Source: Epiperipatus broadwayi (lineage: Eukaryota > Onychophora > Udeonychophora > Euonychophora > Peripatidae). From it: a stretch of 64,000 nt of DNA. A program made the position numbers and the translations under genes. The notes below the pieces were generated by a model. That model was not told where the DNA came from. It searched no databases and saw only the letters and a list, made by a program, of their open reading frames with translations. Below, in pieces: positions 47,035 through 59,365 of the stretch (its first letter is position 1; each line of letters starts with the position of its first letter). The DNA is taken from the NCBI GenBank assembly GCA_028023455.1, contig JAQFVV010006215.1, forward strand, positions 4,573,230 through 4,637,229. Reading direction: 5' to 3'.

Positions 47035-47932
47035 AAGTTGTTTAGATTTAACCACACCACTTTTATCTACATCTGGTCTTATAAAATGATTAAAACAATT
47101 TTATTGAAAATTTGAAAATATATTAATTATTAGTTTTACTTTAGATTTATATTGCTTTTCACACATGATTATTCTTCATCTGGAAAGATGATTAAAAATT
47201 GATAATTTTGTTAATACCTATGCATATTTTAAATTAGTTAAGAATTCTTAATAATTTACTATTTTTTTTTTCCATGCAATGATAGTATTCTTGATTTTGC
47301 AATCATGTATTTATGTAATTCTAACAATTTTACTTATATTTCTATATGATAATAACTATAATTTATTGTTTGTGAATAAAAAATTTAATCTTATAAATTT
47401 AATGATATCAATTATACAATAAATGTAAATATCTTTAAGCTTTTGTCAAAAGATTGATATATACTAAATAATGAGTCTCCATGAGCTTTTGGATTAGGCA
47501 GTTAAAACCTGTATTGATATATACAAAATCAAATATTAAATGAATAAGATAGTTTAAGCTTTGGATTAGGCAATGCTTACCTGTCTTCATTCTTAATCAA
47601 TTACATATTTAAAAGGTGACTATATCAGCCAACATCCATACTTTATTTCAGACTAATCAATTTGGGTTTGAAATCTTAGATTCTCAAACATTCATTAGCT
47701 TGAAAATATAATCTATATGTGGCGTGGTCTCAGATCTATTGTATAATTCCACAAATTTATTATAACAGGCTTTGTAAAATGGCATGAATGATTCTTATTC
47801 TATTATTCCATCTACTCTGAGGCAAAAAAAATAACTTAATATAATCTTTATACAGTTACAAAAAAAAAAAAATTAAATGTTTTTTTATTATTTTTATTAT
47901 TAGTGAAATTAATATATTTCTTAATGATATAT

Positions 47933-47984
47933 TATGTTTGAAAATCATCTTGTAATTTTTTTATCAAGATGATTTTCAAACATA
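47933..47984. repeat. 52-nt hairpin with a perfect 20-bp stem
   Basis: TATGTTTGAAAATCATCTTG at 47933-47952 and its exact complement at 47965-47984 flank a 12-nt T-rich loop. It could be a pre-microRNA-like hairpin, though the perfect stem is short for that, or a small inverted-repeat remnant. Confidence 0.6.
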
Positions 47985-48003
47985 TATAGATTTGTGCTTA
48001 TTT

Positions 48004-48128
48004 CAATTATCACAATACTTTTTTTCCCATACGTCATAGCATCAGCCAGGAGGCCAACAACCAACTGCTTGCTTGCAAGGCAGGTGCGCTGACCTCTCGG
48101 CTAACAACGCTTGACAATTATCACAATA
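48004..48128 (-). mobile_element. Tiny tRNA-derived retroposon with 14-bp target duplication
   Basis: CAATTATCACAATA occurs at 48004-48017 and 48115-48128, bounding 97 bp. On the minus strand the insert starts TCAAGCGTTGTTAGCCGAGA and GGTCAGCGC (tRNA D-arm/A-box-like), continues CTGCCTTGCAAGCAAGCAG (anticodon-arm-like) and ends GGG plus an A-run next to the downstream duplication. A full-length tRNA-sized body, 3' A-tail and exact duplication are the marks of target-primed reverse transcription. The B box is degenerate. Much richer in G+C than its surroundings. Confidence 0.8.
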
Positions 48129-48129
48129 T

Positions 48130-50640
48130 TTTTAATCATCATTTAAACAGATAAATATAAGCTTTAAATTTTAAAAAAAATTCATAATTTTTTGACTTTT
48201 TAAACTTTTTTTACATTTATATATTGTAAGGGTCACTTACAATTCTATTAACATAATATATCCAAATATAATATCAAAACATAAATAAATAAAAAAACAA
48301 TAATTAGTAAGCTTATTATTTTTGATAGATATATACCTAAATTAACTCAAGCCTTAAAATCTCAAGTTAAAGGAACAGCAATTTAAATAGTTATTAATGA
48401 AATTAATAACTTTAAAATTATTTTATTATTCATACCCACACATATAAAAATATTTATATTAATTGAATTTTATTAATCAAAACATAGACATGGAGATAAA
48501 TTCAGGTCAATGTTGTATCTAAGCAACTAAAACAAAAGAAATAGAATTTAGAACCCAAATATAAATTATGATTATTTTAACAATAGAAAAATATTAAATC
48601 ACAAAAAGCAAATATTATATATGCTACCAGAAGTAGATTCCAATATAAAAACCAAACCAAATTTTTAATAATTTAATCCAATCTTTTGCTAAGGAACTAA
48701 CTATTACACTCATTTATTTTGATGTGTTCGAAATACAAACATATTAAAAGAAGATGGATTAATAACTTTAAAGAATTTACTTCAAAATAGAAATTTCATT
48801 TTAAAAGAAGTCTAAATTCACTCAATAAAAAGAATAGATAAATTATTCTTGAATTTTATTGCTTATATATTTTTAAAACATAATTATCTACATATTTTTG
48901 TTTATAAATCATAGAAATTTAGATTGTTCTAAAGAGAAATTCTAATGAAGAGAAATTTCTTCAAAATATTTATTTAAATTGTAATTAAATATTTTAAGAA
49001 AATATAAAATTATTGAAAATGTATTGTGGCTAAACACCATTTGTTGTGGGATGGAATGCTGATGTTTTAACCAAAGAATGTAAATATATTTCCTATATAA
49101 TGTCTAAAATATATCTGTATTTCATCAATATAATTTTCAATGAAAATTATTTGGTAGCAAAGTAATCTGGAGAAGATGCCAACTACACACAATATAAGGA
49201 AATCTAATTAACAGAATATCTTGATTGCCTCTGCGATGATCGATGGATAAAGAACATGGAACTTTTTTGTTAAAGAACATTCTTCACCTCATCACGGAAG
49301 GGAATAAGACAATATTTTCCGAAACAACATTTCAGATTTTATTTGGGTATATACTTTTGTCATCTAAATTTTATTTCTTTTGTTTTCAAAATTAGTTCGT
49401 GTTGGAAATATTTCATTCCAGAAAATTATCTAGATGAAGAGAAATAGACATTTTTATTTTATTTATTTAATACAAGTTAGAACTTCCGTTTTTTTTAAGA
49501 AATCAAGCGACATTGACCGAGTTAGATTTAAGACTAATTCGATCTGGAGGTAAGAGTTTGTTATTCTCCATATTGAATCTATACATGACAGAACAGAATT
49601 TTGTATATTACTAATTTTAATTAACATAGTAATATTTGTTATAGTTTTTGTGTGAAAAATTAACCTCTTTGCATAAAATTTCTTCATTTTATAATATGAC
49701 TATACATGGAGGGATTCATTTATAATACAAATATTACTTAAATAAGGATCTTATAATGTAAATCATTTTTGATATAATTTTGAACTAATACTTAATTATT
49801 TGATTAGTAAGTATAATTTTAAATCTTTAGTTATTGTTTTATGAATTATTGAAATGTGTTTGTGCTATGATATATATCACTATTATGGAAATATGGGGAT
49901 GTATTAATTAATTTAATGCTATAAATAATAGATATAAGCAACATATACTATATTAAATTTTTTTTTTATGACATGAAATATTTTCATATTGTTACTCGTT
50001 AATAAACATGTTAAAGTTGATTTTTAAATTCAAGGAACTCTCTTATTTATTTGATTTATTTAATTATTTTACTAAATAAAATATTGATGAATGCAGATTC
50101 ACACATATATATCATATCAATTTAATATTATAAATAAAACATTTATAGAATAATTTATTGAATTAATCATTACTATGGGATATTGATGGTAATGCCAGAA
50201 GAGAGTTAAACACAATATCTGCCCTGAATTCGCATTTTGAGCATAACAGAAGCATCAACAGAGGTGTACATTGGCTGAATTAATCTAGGTTGCATCGGTA
50301 TTGAATGATTTGATTTAAAATTATCTTGTTTAATATGGATTCAATTTTAGATTACAATTACATCATTTCATTCATGGCATCCTATATGAAGACTCTAAGT
50401 CTGACTATAGTTAGATGCGACCACCTCGATCCCTGAAAAGGACCGTACCGTTACAATATATATAAATAATTTGCAATTTTATTATTTGAATTTGATATCT
50501 TTTGAATACAAGATAAGTAAAAACAAAAACAATGACATTTGCTCTTAAAATATTAATATCTTAAAAAAGTTTATATTACTCTAACATTTTTGAAAGCTTC
50601 AGTCAATATTATAATGTTCAATTATTATTTCAAATATACA
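48130..50640. other. Non-coding sequence downstream of REXO4
   Basis: No gene or repeat identified. The short stretch 50400-50455 has higher G+C (GCGACCACCTCGATCCCTG) but no recognised function. Confidence 0.35.
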
Positions 50641-50676
50641 TATAGCATGTACTGTAAAGCAAGTTTCGACTCTTTT

Positions 50677-50682
50677 TTTATT
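50677..50682 (-). terminator. Polyadenylation signal AATAAA for REXO4
   Basis: AATAAA on the minus strand lies 5 nt after the REXO4 stop codon (TAG, 50690-50688). It would give a very short 3' untranslated region. Confidence 0.45.
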
Positions 50683-50687
50683 AATAT

Positions 50688-51584
50688 CTAATCAAAATTT
50701 CTTTTCTTTTGTCTATTTTTTTTCCATTGTTTTTTCTTTTTATTTTTATCATTTGAAATAAATATTGTTGGTAGTTGTGCTCCATGTTGAATTTCTGATT
50801 CCCATTCCTTCTTAAAGAGAGTATAAATTCTCATAGCAGCCTGAGCATCTTCAACAGAATTATGCTCCCCAGTCTGAATAATATTACCAAGCAAATGAGA
50901 ACTAAGTTTTTTTAATGATGGAGTTCTGCCACCACTCAGCTGCCTTAAAGTTTTGAACTTGGCTGTATCTCTGATCAATTTCTTAGGATGCTTCAAACTT
51001 AAAGCCTTTAGGTCATTATGAACTGAATGCCCAACAAGAAACCGTTTTTTAATTAAAGAACGTACTTCGTTTTGTACTGTAAAAAAATTTTCAGCATTCT
51101 TTAGGTTTTCAGGACGAATGCCACTAACAGGTGTTCTGTAGCTGGTAACCTCTTCGGTAGGCATTACATATTTATCATAAAGACAATCTCCAAACTGATT
51201 CACTATTGAAACTCTTGCTAGACAACTTTTTCTACCTTTTTCACCTATGCCAACCATCTCACAGTCCATAGCTACATATTTTGTCACAGGAGATAATTTA
51301 CCATTCCTATTAGTTTTATTAGATGATGTATGTGGCTCAAGAAAAATATGATCAGTTTCAAACCAAATTTCTGAAGTGGGTTCCAAGTCTTTGTTTTCAG
51401 AACTGTTATTTTTATTTTCTTTACTTTGTTTTTGAATTTTAGTTGTTGGTATATTCTTTTTATCCTTCAAATTCTTCAAAACTTTTTTCCAATTACATGA
51501 AATTTCACTTGAGGATGTCGGCAGATAAAATTTTTTGACCGAAGTTTTAGGTATACTTTCAATTCCTTTTCTCTTTGGACTCAT
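50688..51584 (-). CDS. REXO4: REXO4, RNA exonuclease 4 (DEDDh 3'-5' exonuclease)
   Basis: A complete 298-residue protein of the REXO4 (XPMC2) family, nucleolar 3'-5' exonucleases linked to rRNA processing. Residues 1-90 are a lysine/serine-rich, low-complexity N-terminus. The exonuclease domain spans about 103-262. Exo I is MDCEMVG with D107 and E109. Exo II is GHSVHNDLKAL with D191. Exo III is EHNSVEDAQAA with H241 and D246. All five DEDDh catalytic residues are therefore present. RVSIVNQFG, TPVSGIRPENL and HPKKLIRDT are the REXO4-type signature stretches and separate it from ISG20 and ISG20L2. The last 20 residues are a basic KKKKQWKKNRQKK tail, a likely nuclear/nucleolar signal. The coding region is a single exon. 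The ATG at 51584 has A at -3. Confidence 0.95.
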   Translation of the reverse strand: MSPKRKGIESIPKTSVKKFYLPTSSSEISCNWKKVLKNLKDKKNIPTTKIQKQSKENKNNSSENKDLEPTSEIWFETDHIFLEPHTSSNKTNRNGKLSPVTKYVAMDCEMVGIGEKGRKSCLARVSIVNQFGDCLYDKYVMPTEEVTSYRTPVSGIRPENLKNAENFFTVQNEVRSLIKKRFLVGHSVHNDLKALSLKHPKKLIRDTAKFKTLRQLSGGRTPSLKKLSSHLLGNIIQTGEHNSVEDAQAAMRIYTLFKKEWESEIQHGAQLPTIFISNDKNKKKKQWKKNRQKKRNFD

Positions 51585-51599
51585 TATTTACAACTAGAA

Positions 51600-53559
51600 A
51601 AATTAAAAAAAGAAATAGAAATTAAATTTTGTACAAATTAATATTAAATTATATCATGAACAAAAAGAACATGGATAAACATAACATGACAAGTAATTTA
51701 TAAAATTAATTAGCAAATTCTACTTCTACTCCAGTTCTCCTATCCAGTCTAAGTATGTTTAATCATAGAAATCAGTTGATAGTGCTTGTTAAATGTCCAG
51801 ACTAGATTCTTTCTAGCTTATGGCTTTCATTAGTGCAATACATAACAATAAAAACTATAAACTTAATATTCTGCAAGTAGTGTTAAAAAAAAAAAGGAAT
51901 ACTGTTCAATTCAGGAATGATGGTTAATTCATCTTAATATGAAAATTAATATGATCAATATAATAAACTAAAATATTTAAAATAAATTATACATTCTCCA
52001 AATATAGTGGTATGTTGGTATTATTCAACCAAAGTAATTTTAATCTGACAAAAAGAAAATAAAACATTTTTTAAATGGAACTCGTTTATAACATTAATAC
52101 ATAGTATATCAATATATTTCTATCAAGTACATCAAATGACTTACATCAAACAAGATCCAGCAGCAACTCTTCTTTTCTAAATTCAAAAAACAATAAATCT
52201 TCAAAATGTAAACTTTACATCATAAAATAATTTTGACTATTACAAAAACTTGCCTCAAAGAAAATAATTATCCAGAGTCAGACTTTTAATTAAATTTTTA
52301 TACATATGCTTGCCTTTGCACATGATCAACTTTATATAACTTTTTCTAGAATAAAAAGGTCTTTGGTTAAAAAAAAAATCAATAAAAAAAATACAGTACT
52401 ATAAATATAACTTTACAGTAAACAGTGCAAAATTTATCTTTAAGTTGGGCTTTTTTGCTTGGGAAGTGATAGAACTAGACTGCAATCCATGGCCCTTAAA
52501 TTCCAGAATCTGTCCCTATACCAATGCACCAAACCACATAATGATTGTTAATAAAGTAAATAAACTATATGCACAGATTTTTAAATAATACTTTCTTAAT
52601 AACTCATTGTTTTCGATGTTTGTTTTTTAAAATTAAATTTGCAAATTATTGCTGTATATTTTGTTTTTCAATTTTTTTGACTATGACAATCAGACAATCT
52701 TAATTTTGTGAGGCTCACAGCAATTATATGCACATTGGTATATAGCTTGTGTATATAACCTAACGACTGAAAAAAAATTGAACCTAAGTACATAAATTAT
52801 GCCGAATGATTAATAAAAAATGATAACCTGCCACTAAAATGTAATAAATTAAAGCTATTATTAACACAATTTCAGCGCAGAGAAAATATTGAAAACACTA
52901 ACTATAAGTTTCACTTAAGGAATAATAAAATTACTTCAACTTATTAACCCTGAGATTATATCAAAATTAAAAATGGAGATCCTCTACAAATTAACTGTAT
53001 AGCATTAATGTAATTATATTTCAAGCAACTCAATATTTTTCTAATACTGCATACTTTCTTAAATTCCTGGATTTAGAAAGATTACTGCTAAAATGCATTC
53101 TAAATATAGTATGGCTACTTTTGTTTCAAACTATTGCAATCACCATTCAGATAGATAATTTTTATGTCTACAATAGTTGAAAAATCCTAATACAAATTCA
53201 CCCTATCCATCTCTTCCAGCCTTTTCTACACTTTTAATGTTTATAAAAGATTTCAATTTTCATAATTGATTTTGGATGTGTAAACAAGGGTTAAGCAAAG
53301 TGTCAAATTTTAAAATAGATTTAAACAAAATGCACTTACTTTATGATGCCAAGCAAGGAGAAACATTCATTTAGGCAGGTGGGAAACAGCTGTTTTATTT
53401 CAACTAAAAATAGTTCATCATTATCTGATAAACTATTAATGTTAGATTGTTTCCCTGAAATCCACATTCATACAGTTAAAAAGTTATCTTATTCTAAGAT
53501 GAAATATAAGAGAAGCTAACTAGAATCAATACATTGAGCACCTTGAACAGTATCTAATT
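51600..53559. other. Non-coding sequence upstream of REXO4
   Basis: The REXO4 promoter must lie at the left end, but no TATA or initiator element stands out in this A+T-rich context. A diverged S2 repeat lies at 52440-52545. Nothing else identified. Confidence 0.4.
52440..52545 (-). repeat. tRNA-derived SINE, family S2, second copy
   Basis: Minus strand: GTGGTTTGGTGCATTGGTAT in the A-box position, GGGCCATGGATTGCAGTC in the B-box region, then TCTATCACTTCCCAAGCA and AAAGCCCAACTTAAAG, matching the block order at 40000-40215 with clear divergence. Confidence 0.45.
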
Positions 53560-55390
53560 TTTTTCTTGTTTCCAGAGTCTATGCCTCATCAACAACTAAA
53601 ACAATTCAGTCAAAGTTGGAATAAACTTAGCAATGTTTTTTATAGCGAATTTTTATTTACCAAAAACCTGAAACTTGCTGAAAAACTCGCAAAATCACAG
53701 GATGATGTCAAAAAAGAAAAGAGGAATTGATGGAGTTACAAAACTTTACAAAATCTAGTCATACGGTCTAGTCATGTTTCTGAAAGTTTAGTTGATATAA
53801 AAATATCTTTAAAAGAATTGTTACTATTCATCAGGTTGCCATTCTTATCATATTTCTAAAACCAAGATAGACAGAATGAAAAAAGCATCATTAGAGCAGA
53901 ATTGCAAGTTCCTCTTTAAAAACGTTTCTCTAATATCAATTTGATAAAACCCTGTAAAAATTAGTGAAGTTGAACTAGCTTTTGATTATCTTAAATCAGA
54001 AAAAGTCACAGGAGCAGATAGCATACTTCCAAAAGTTTTTAAAAAATTAATGACCTACAGCTAAAGTATAATTGACAAAATTATTCAATAACATTATTCA
54101 TACAAAAACTATTCCACAAATTTGACATAAACGCAAAATTATAACAGTCTTAAAGCCAATTGAATTTAGCAATAATCCAAAAAATTATCCCATATCACTA
54201 CGTTTTCCCTGTATAGCTATTTGAAAAAATCATATTAACCAAGAATTTTGTCAATAATCAAAAGCCATTAACCTATAGAGTGGACTGGGTTTAGGTCAAG
54301 TAGTTGTTGTGGACAAACGAAGTAAATTAAAAACTGATGTATTATGATTCTGTTTGGAAAAATGGTTTTCTAGTAGTTTCTATGATTCTTAAATGTAGGA
54401 AAACCATTAATTCATTTGACAAAATTCTCTCCAAGAAAAAAATTCCAGTTGTAATAAAAAACGGTCTACTCCAAGGTTCAATTCTCTTACTATTCTATTT
54501 AATATATTCACCAATGATCTTATAGATACAGAATGCAAGAAATTTATATATGTTGATATTGCTTTGACTTCTTAAAAGAAATCATTTCCCAAAATTGAAA
54601 ATTTTTTCCAATGAGGATATGATGAAAGATTGAAAATCTTTTTCAAAGACTGGGATCTTATTCCTAATCCAATGAATATGGTATGTTCAATTTTTAATCT
54701 AAACAATAGGGAATTGTAATCTACTTTTTTTGCAATAATAGACTGAAACACAATCCTATTTCATACTACTCAGGAAAAATTTTGGATAATAGCCTAAGTA
54801 TTTTTCTCATTTACATAAGGGTAGAACAAAATTAATTTCTGGAACTACTTGGAATCCACTAATGAATACTGTGCCTTTGGAAAGTTCTCATTAAACTTCT
54901 GGATATTTAAACATTACCATGAGAAAAATTACTTAGCAGATTCAAGTTTACTCCTTTGCATCAAATTCTTGGGTTTTCACATATTCTTCCACCTTATATC
55001 AGAAGAGAAATTATCTCATAGGAAATATATAAAAAGCTGTCACACAGATCAGACTTGATAATTCAAGATATAGTTTAACCATATAAGACTTGAACTAAAT
55101 CAAGGTCCTCTTTTTGGATGAAGTTTCAAACAATTTTTTTTCCCCCAGATCCAACAATAAAGCCAGCTGGATTTGATCTTCAGATGTAACTGGAGTTTCA
55201 TGAAAATTTAGGACAAACAATGGACATTGTGCTTATCTGCTTTAAAAGTGGAATTTCTCAGGCATTGCTCTATATAAACAATCACAGACTATGAACCACA
55301 TGGTTAATGACTGTTAAATCCGAGAAACAAAGAACTTAATAAATTCACCTCTAACTGGAATCTACTGGTTCCTTTGTAATATTTTGTTAT
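53560..55390 (+). pseudogene. Decayed Jockey-type LINE
   Basis: One polyprotein can be traced through many frame changes. ISEVELAFDYLKSEKVTGAD near 53965 is the RT N-terminal block. LKPIEFSNNPKNYPISL near 54150 follows. VYYDSVWKNGFLV near 54335 corresponds to AYDTVWKNGLL. NGLLQGSILLLFYLIY near 54460 is the NGLPQGSVLSP block. LIPNPMNMVCSIFNLNNREL near 54655, KLISGTTWNP near 54830 and NEYCAF near 54860 form the distal RT region (AGTSWG..AEYCAPVW in the family). RTNNGHCAYLL with QSQTMNHMVND near 55210-55310 is the C-terminal zinc-knuckle region. Order is preserved and decay is heavy. The endonuclease is not clear, so the copy is probably 5' truncated near 53560. Confidence 0.75.
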
Positions 55391-57440
55391 TAATTAAGCT
55401 GTCTTAAAAAAAAAAATCCATATCCTAAATAAAAACATATCCTTAATGCACTTTTGATATGAATACCATTGCCAAAAGTAACCATAAAGAGAAAATGTGC
55501 TATTAGAATCTTAAATTATCATGATTTTAAATCTGTCAATAAATTTTAGACCTAAGATTCTGTTAGTTGTCTTAATAAATTATGAGATAAAACTACAACA
55601 TTAATTCTAGTCATGGAAAAAAACTCAAGAATAATAATCATTACTTGTATGGAGCAGGGGAGGGGTTATACATGTATTTCTCTTTCATATATATTCAAAT
55701 GCTAATGTGCATTATATTAATAAAAGCCATCTGAAGTTGTAATGTCTGAAATAACTTTTCCAAAATTAATTAAAGTAAAATCATCTTTTTAAAATCTCTT
55801 TACAAAACATTAGGAGTTTATTTATATTAATACATTCATGCTTAATGTATATACATACAAACATTTATACCTTTTAAATTTATCATTTTATGTACATATT
55901 ACATGCAGCCTACAATTTTAGCTTAACACAAATTTTGATAAATAAAATATTAGAATGAGCCTAATTTGGTATTTTATACATTTACAATGTATTCCTATGT
56001 AATGTGTTTGACCAGAATAAAGGAGAATTAGTTAACATCCAGTTAGATAATAGGATTCTGTGGAAGGTTAATTATGTGTACAAATGGAAAATAATCCATC
56101 AATGGATGGCAAGTGCTTATAAACATATGACTCCAATGTCATAAGTGTTATATATAAAATTATTGGGTAAACTAAACTCGCAAAAAAAGAATTCTAAACA
56201 TTCTACCAGAAAACATCTTCTCAGAGGTTAGGAAGTAGTCTGGCAAACAGCAATGACCATTATTATAATTCTTTAAACTTTCTAGGCTAATGAAATATAG
56301 TTTTGTACTAAATAATTGTATGCTGATACATCTATGTTAAACATAAATATTTAATTTAAATCTTAACTTTATACAGTTTAGCATAGAGGTAGTAAGTAAT
56401 AGACTCAAGAGTTAAGATTCCTGAATATAAACTCAATTTGTATTTCTAGTGCTCAAATGTCATGTGTCCTCTGAGGATCAAACAGTTCGATATTTTTTTA
56501 ATTCAAAAAGTTATTGGTCACTCATAATATATGGTAATAATTAATAGAATAATTGATTTCTTATATATACATATCCATAATTCATCTTATAAATATTAAT
56601 AATAAAAAGTCAATTTCAGATTTGTTTCATAAATAGATGTTTTGCATATATAATTTCAAAATATTAACCATTTAAATATTTGTCATTTGTTACAAATGAA
56701 GTTTTTATTATTATTACTAATTATTTCTGCCATGTTAAAAAAGAAATATCACTGCTTTATTAAATTACTGATCCAAAATCAAAAAAAAAAGTTTTTCCGA
56801 TTTAAGATTTTTAAAATCATTAAATGTTCCTTTTATTTTCTATAAATAAGTATTCATAATTATTTTAAATTAACAAATATATAATCTAATTAAATTACTA
56901 AAACTAATGAATTAATAAATAAGTAGTACCTACACGTTTCACATACATTACATTTCTAACGTTACTTGTTACGGAAAATGAGCTAGCAAATTCTTTACGT
57001 AAAATGTTTTGTCTTTTGGTTATTTAGACGTCGCGCCCTCTACAGCAAAACAAGAAACAAATTTACATTTTGGGAAAAATTCTAAAACCTTACTATTATA
57101 AAATAAAAAAGATGAGAATGTATTTGTTTTTCAGAGTCTTTTTAAAATGTTTACAAATTTTTAAGTATTTATGTATTGATTTTATAGGAAGAATAATTTG
57201 TTATATAATATTGTGTTTGTGGAAATATACCTATATATATAATTAATAAATTATATTTCGATCCTCTTTATATAAAAATCGTTTACACTGAGCGCAATGA
57301 TAGAAAAAAAATATATAAACAAGCATGGTTTATTGCAAATAATATCAACGCAATAAATAAGAAAGATTTGTGCATTACATTATCACATAAATAATATATA
57401 TAAATTATTAACTTATAAATTAAATATATTTGTAAAATAA
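55391..57440. other. Non-coding A+T-rich sequence
   Basis: No conserved coding sequence, RNA gene or named repeat seen. Confidence 0.35.
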
Positions 57441-57479
57441 TATAGGCGCTATTGCACCTGACCGCAAGGCTACTTTTTA

Positions 57480-58262
57480 CTTAAAAAAACAAAATCATGG
57501 GTGGTATTGTAATATTTTGGTATTATAGAGCTCTCAAATTTATTTAAGTAGACATTAGATAAAATGCCACTGACAGGTAATCCCGTAGGCCATCCATTTT
57601 TCATAGTATAGCGTTTGTTTTCAAAGAGTGTAAAAATGTGCAAATCAAGCCAAGAAAGCAACAATAAATTTAACTCTTTCAATAGGGCAATGTGTTCTCA
57701 AAAGTTCTTCATGCATTATTTGAATGGATAATTTTCTATTAATAGATCCATATAATTCTTTCACATCCACTGTAGCCATAGTGGATGTATTCATAAGTTT
57801 AATGTTTTTGATTTTAGAAATGAAATGGAAAGAAAAATTGATAGTATATGAGCCAAAATTAAGGTAGTCTATAAGTAATTGATTTATTAATTTGGCTGCT
57901 TCAAAATAATGCACTCCACCAAAATCCATCATCAATCTTAATGGTTCATCTGGTTTATGTAATTTAGAATTGGCAAACATCCGGGGAGGTCTAGTGGCAG
58001 AAGGATAAATCTTGTAATATTCATATCTAGTGATACCTTTGTCTTTAAATTTTCGAAGCACATTATTAATAAATTTATCTTTATCTATCTTAATATTAAA
58101 GTTGTTGTCTTGTATTAGTTTTAATATCTTAATTTGATCATACATTTTATTTTTATAATCTATATTATTTAGCAAAACAAAACGGTTGTCTTTATCTTCC
58201 CTAAGGCAAGTAATATTGTGAGATATAAAGTATTGTTTAGTCTTTAAAATATCTTTATCCAT
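57480..58262 (-). pseudogene. Penelope-like reverse transcriptase, N-terminal to motif B (PLE2, inverted part)
   Basis: Starting near 58262 the minus strand reads MDKDILKTKQYF, LNNIDYKNKMYDQI, YKIYPSATRPPRMFANSKLH, DEPLRLMMDFGGVHYFEAAK and then STMATVDVKELYGSINRKLS, whose TVDVKELYGSI is RT motif A (FDV..LY.SIP in the family). It continues NGWPTGLPVSGILSNVYLNK, which is motif B. It is uninterrupted for about 200 codons, with one frame change near 57660, and stops before motif C at the outer border. The open frame to the right of 58262 is only the antisense of the plus-strand copy. Confidence 0.75.
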
Positions 58263-59365
58263 ACTTTTGAGAACACATTGCCCTATTAAAAGAATTAAAT
58301 TTATTGTTTCTTTCCTTTCTTGGCTTGATTTGCACATTTTTACATTCTTTGAAAACAAATGGTATACTATGAAAGATGGATGGCCAATGGGCTTACCTCT
58401 CAGTGGCATAAATTTGAGAGCTCTATAATACCAAAATATTACAATACCACCTATGATTTTACATATATTTGGTATGTGGATGATATATTTATTATTGCCT
58501 CTATGGATAATATTTTATACATATGACAAGAACTTCAAAATTTATCTAATCTATCACTTAGCATTGTATATGAAAATAACAACAAAAAAATCAAATATCT
58601 TGACCTTTCATTATCAAGAAATAATAACATGATAGATTACAAGATGATAATTAAGCCTTTTGAAATTAGAACCTGTATTCATCCTAAATCTAACTCACCT
58701 GCATCACACAAATTTTCTGGTTTAAATTCTTTCTTATTTAGAAATTTGCATCTCTGCAAATATGAAGCAGATAGAAAAAAAAATCTGAATAATTTTATTA
58801 AAGACTTAATGACAGCAGGTTTTAAATTTAAATCTATTAAAAATAAAATTACTAAATTCCATAATAAAATAAATAATATTATACCACGTATTCAACTTCC
58901 TAGAATTACCATTCCTTACATTTCCAAAATATCTAGCAAATTAACTAAAGCATTAATAAGTTTAAAATAGGATTTAGAATCCTCCTAATTCTAACAGATT
59001 GATCAACAACTCAAAAGATCATATTGATCGATCATTCACCCCACATGGAGTATATTCCATTTCATGTCCTCAAGAAAAATGCCTAGCTGTATATTATGGT
59101 GAAACTAAAGCTACTATTAATACTAGACTTGCTCAACATGTGCACACTTACAATAGAGCTCAGAAGAACAATAATACATCTTCTGTATTTTTGGAGCATG
59201 CCATGAAATCTGGACACAATTTTACACCTGCCAATCCTGTAATTATATGCACAGAATCAAATGATCATAAGAGAAAAATAAAAAAAAGCATTATACATTA
59301 ATAGAAATATTAATGCTATAAATAGAAAAGGCACTTACTTTGATATATTGAAGAAATGGGCCACG
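58263..59365 (+). pseudogene. Penelope-like RT motif B-C, linker and GIY-YIG endonuclease (PLE2)
   Basis: The plus strand gives FENKWYTMKDGWPMGLPLSG (motif B), then after a 23-bp deletion WYVDDIFIIASMDNI at 58470, the RT catalytic YVDD motif. KIKYLDLSLS, MIDYKMIIKPFEIRTCIHPK and PRIQLPRITIPYISKISSK follow (linker). After a frame change at about 58970 comes the endonuclease: NRLINNSKDHIDRSFTPHGV, YSISCPQEKCLAVYYGETKA, TINTRLAQH and FLEHAMKSGHNF, then KRKIKKSI with the glutamate region altered. Another frame change leads to RNINAINRKGTYFDILKKWA and a TAA. One in-frame TGA lies at about 58524. Inactive, but well preserved. Confidence 0.8.

Noticed and set aside
58263-58409. N-terminal part of the 254-codon minus-strand frame (starts MPLRGKPIGH)
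   Set aside because: It is antisense to the plus-strand RT motif B copy; the genuine RT segment begins near 58262.
24986-58999. Frame change between the RT linker and the GIY-YIG domain in both Penelope-like copies, suggesting programmed frameshifting
   Set aside because: The shift is in opposite directions in the two copies (by -1 in PLE1, +1 in PLE2) and at different sequences, so independent decay is the simpler explanation.
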